A DNA stretch of 64,000 nucleotides, from positions 1,030,516-1,094,515 of the forward strand of contig RPFO01000078.1 in assembly GCA_009746045.1 (NCBI GenBank), written 5' to 3'. Shown here piece by piece: positions 62,301-64,000 of this stretch. The DNA is from Mesostigma viride (lineage: Eukaryota > Streptophyta > Mesostigmatophyceae > Mesostigmatales > Mesostigmataceae). Position numbers and translations under genes: made by a program. The notes beneath the pieces were generated by a model. The model did not search any database. It was not told where the DNA came from and worked only from the letters and a program-made list of their open reading frames with translations. Every line of letters starts with the position of its first letter. Positions within the stretch are counted from its first letter, which is position 1.

Positions 62301-62533
62301 TTCCACATTTGCGAATGATACTCGGAATATGATGCGTTCGCTTGCCATGGCCAGCTTACTTTCATCATCAAGCCTTCCCGCCCCACGCCGTAGAGAACAA
62401 CTCGCGATGCAGCTGCGATCTCTTTCGCCAACCGTTCGTGACACGATGGGTCTGGCATTTTCTCAAACACGGCCGCGATTTCGTCGCACATGAGACGAGC
62501 CGTCTCGCTGAGAGCCATTGCTGCATCTGCCAT
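59358..62533 (-). CDS. SIS-domain sugar-phosphate isomerase, 6-phospho-3-hexuloisomerase-like, four exons, 209 aa
   Basis: Exons in order are 62,533-62,360, 62,192-62,052, 60,469-60,368 and 59,570-59,358: 630 nt, all phase 0, with canonical GT/AG ends. The SIS fold binds phosphorylated sugars. Landmarks are [14 protein letters not shown] (residues ~45-58), [20 protein letters not shown] and [15 protein letters not shown] (~86-100), and [12 protein letters not shown] (~110-120). Next are [23 protein letters not shown] (~166-176, the PMGS-[LF]-E active-site motif) and the C-terminal MRARHTNLE signature. In bacteria and archaea this enzyme interconverts hexulose-6-phosphate and fructose-6-phosphate. 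Plants carry a related SIS-family protein whose role I do not know to be settled, so the isomerase activity is inferred. An acidic/Gly-Ala insert ([17 protein letters not shown]) makes it longer than the usual ~180 aa. No targeting peptide is obvious. Intron 2 holds a MITE-like element. Confidence 0.92.
60157..60215. repeat. 20-bp repeat (ATCTAGTATAGTATCACATC) x3
   Basis: Three perfect head-to-tail copies in intron 3 of the SIS gene. Confidence 0.95.
61038..61563. mobile_element. MITE-like element, ~525 bp, in SIS gene intron 2
   Basis: The left end GGCATGTTCACACTCGCCAC-TAACTC and the right end GAATTAGTTGCTAGTGTGAA-CATGCT form ~25-bp terminal inverted repeats with a few mismatches. The interior is non-coding, with internal CACTCCC-rich inverted motifs. 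The target duplication is unclear. The end sequence resembles Harbinger- or hAT-type MITEs, but the family cannot be assigned. Confidence 0.75.
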
Positions 62534-62610
62534 ATTGTACAGTTACAGATGATCGAAAACAAGATATTGGGAACGGCCGGCCTGTCGCAGGTGGCAATAG
62601 CACTCGCGCT

Positions 62611-62620
62611 GACTATATAT
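62611..62620 (-). promoter_or_regulatory. candidate TATA box of the SIS gene
   Basis: ATATATAGTC on the minus strand lies about 80 bp upstream of the ATG at 62,533, in an otherwise GC-balanced stretch. Assigned by motif and position only. Confidence 0.4.
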
Positions 62621-62639
62621 GCGACCGGGGATGGACAAC

Positions 62640-64000
62640 GAAGCTGATTATCGCAAAGACAAGCTACTGCAGCCGTGTGCACCCGAATCCATGCCAATTA
62701 GTTTCCAGCTTACCCATCGTAGCTACGTACCATATATCACCGAAATTGCTTGTGCTCACCTGCAATTGAGGATGACCAACTTTTCGCGCGAGATTTTTGG
62801 CGGGGGGCTCTGTGCTTCAACACGTCGGTACGGACTATCCAAAGGGTCCTGGGTACATGTATGTGTAAGAAATCCCCAGAATGCTCCTCTCTCCCGCCCG
62901 ATTACTCTCCCACCGATTTACGACCGTCAGATGTGTGAATCCAACGGCCCGACGGACAGGTACAACCGAAAACCGCAAAGAGTTATCCGAAAACCGCAAA
63001 GAGTTATCCGAAAACCGCAAAGAGTTATCCGAAAACCGCAAAGAGTTATCCGAAAACCGCATAGTGGTAGCCGAATAGCCCAGTCCAGTGGCCCGACATG
63101 CTGCATGCTGCATGCTGTCGAATCGCCTGTAGTACCGCACATGCTACATGGACCTTGCTGCGGCGCGCCAGGAGGATTTGGAGCCGTCGGATGGGGAGGA
63201 GGTGCCCCAACGCAAGGGGCGACGAGAAAACGGGAATAAATAGGGCGCACACCGTATGTTATGTAGGTGATGTTGTCGGGCGCAATGTACGAGAAGTACT
63301 GGTCTTGAAATAAAACTTGCGTCCCGGGAGGCCGCCGGCCGGACTGGTCCACTCTGTACATTTAGTGTTTGCTTGCGTCCGCGTTCCTCCGGCAGGCTGC
63401 CGGCCGGGCTGGTCCACTTTTTTCATTTTTGTGGTCGACTTTAAGTGTTTGCTAGCATCCCACATCTTAAGTCCCTGTCAAATATAATCTTAATAAAAAC
63501 CTTTGTGCACATCGATCGCCCGATAACGCAGTCCAAAACCAATGAATGCTCTTCTCTCCCGACCGGTACTTTCTCCGAACACGGCCAGCTGCCAGCAGGA
63601 GCGTGCAACAACACGTAAACGGTGACAGCTGGTAAGTTGTTGGCTTGTTGCACTCGGAAAATGCTTTACTCCCAACTGAAGGTCGCATGATGACGAATTA
63701 TTGGCACGAGGTCTCTTGTTAGTGGCTACGAAAATGGGCTTCGCCAGATTAGTTGGATAATAAAAATACCCACTTTTTGAAATTATTGGCCGAGGATTCG
63801 ACATTTCCCCCCCGCCTGGGCATCCGGCCCGCGCGCCCATCATGATTAAGGGGACTCGCACGTCCAAAAGCCTGAAAAACTGACTTTAATGAATATCAGT
63901 TCCAATGCACTTGGGAACCATCTAGTGATGATTGAGTACCATAAATATGATGTTTGGACATTCATGCCACCACTTGTTGGGGTTACTACCCCCAACCACG
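62640..64000. repeat. 5' flank of SIS gene with 21-bp array at 62,966-63,060; no gene recognised
   Basis: Five copies of CGAAAACCGCAAAGAGTTATC. Further right, GGCCGCCGGCCGGACTGGTCCACT (63,330) and GGCTGCCGGCCGGGCTGGTC (63,395) are two copies of a ~65-bp unit. Nothing coding could be supported up to the window end. Confidence 0.6.

Overview
The window is eukaryotic nuclear DNA, most likely from a chlorophyte green alga and plausibly a volvocine or other chlamydomonadalean. The evidence is: spliced host genes with short exons and clean GT/AG introns; TGTAA-type poly(A) signals after the first gene; a tyrosine-recombinase (DIRS/Kangaroo-like) retrotransposon; a land-plant/algal type SIS sugar isomerase; a GT29 sialyltransferase-like gene; and a very high load of simple repeats and minisatellites. 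The species cannot be fixed from sequence alone. Gene density is low: three host genes can be rebuilt, one further single-exon gene is plausible, and most of the rest is decayed transposons and tandem repeats.

Layout. 0.7-9.8 kb (+): the C-terminal six exons of a cyclic-nucleotide phosphodiesterase. Its introns hold minisatellites, a tRNA-derived SINE-like element and a dead PIF/Harbinger transposase. 10.6-17.3 kb: a LINE ORF1 remnant, an RGG-type gag-like pseudogene made of tandem ~87-bp units, and a minus-strand LINE reverse transcriptase split by a hAT element. 17.3-26 kb: direct repeats and a minus-strand DIRS-like element (gag, RT, RNase H, tyrosine recombinase). 26.2-31.1 kb: a 4.9-kb imperfect palindrome. 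32-34.7 kb: a copia-type pol. 37.3-43.9 kb: a second, related retroelement, split by a second hAT copy and ending in a near-perfect palindrome. 44.1-46.2 kb: an intact 317-codon ORF with a decayed inverted copy. 48.8-49.9 kb: a gag-like ORF after a copia-type primer-binding site, running into a 0.5-kb TTGG/GGCT array. 50.2-58.5 kb: a head-to-head pair of GT29 genes, the left one a pseudogene and the right one intact (683 codons, four exons). 59.4-62.5 kb (-): a four-exon SIS-domain gene like 6-phospho-3-hexuloisomerase.

Three points stand out. Both copia-like elements place a retropepsin-like domain after integrase; in the first it is fused directly ahead of the reverse transcriptase, unlike the canonical copia order. 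Two hAT copies carry complementary internal deletions, and one of them has an exact empty site inside the nearby inverted duplication. At least four separate inverted duplications occur between 26 and 55 kb, where in each clear case one arm is more decayed than the other.

Exon models were built by hand from domain conservation and reading phase. Each rebuilt gene has a total length divisible by three. No database or transcript evidence was available.
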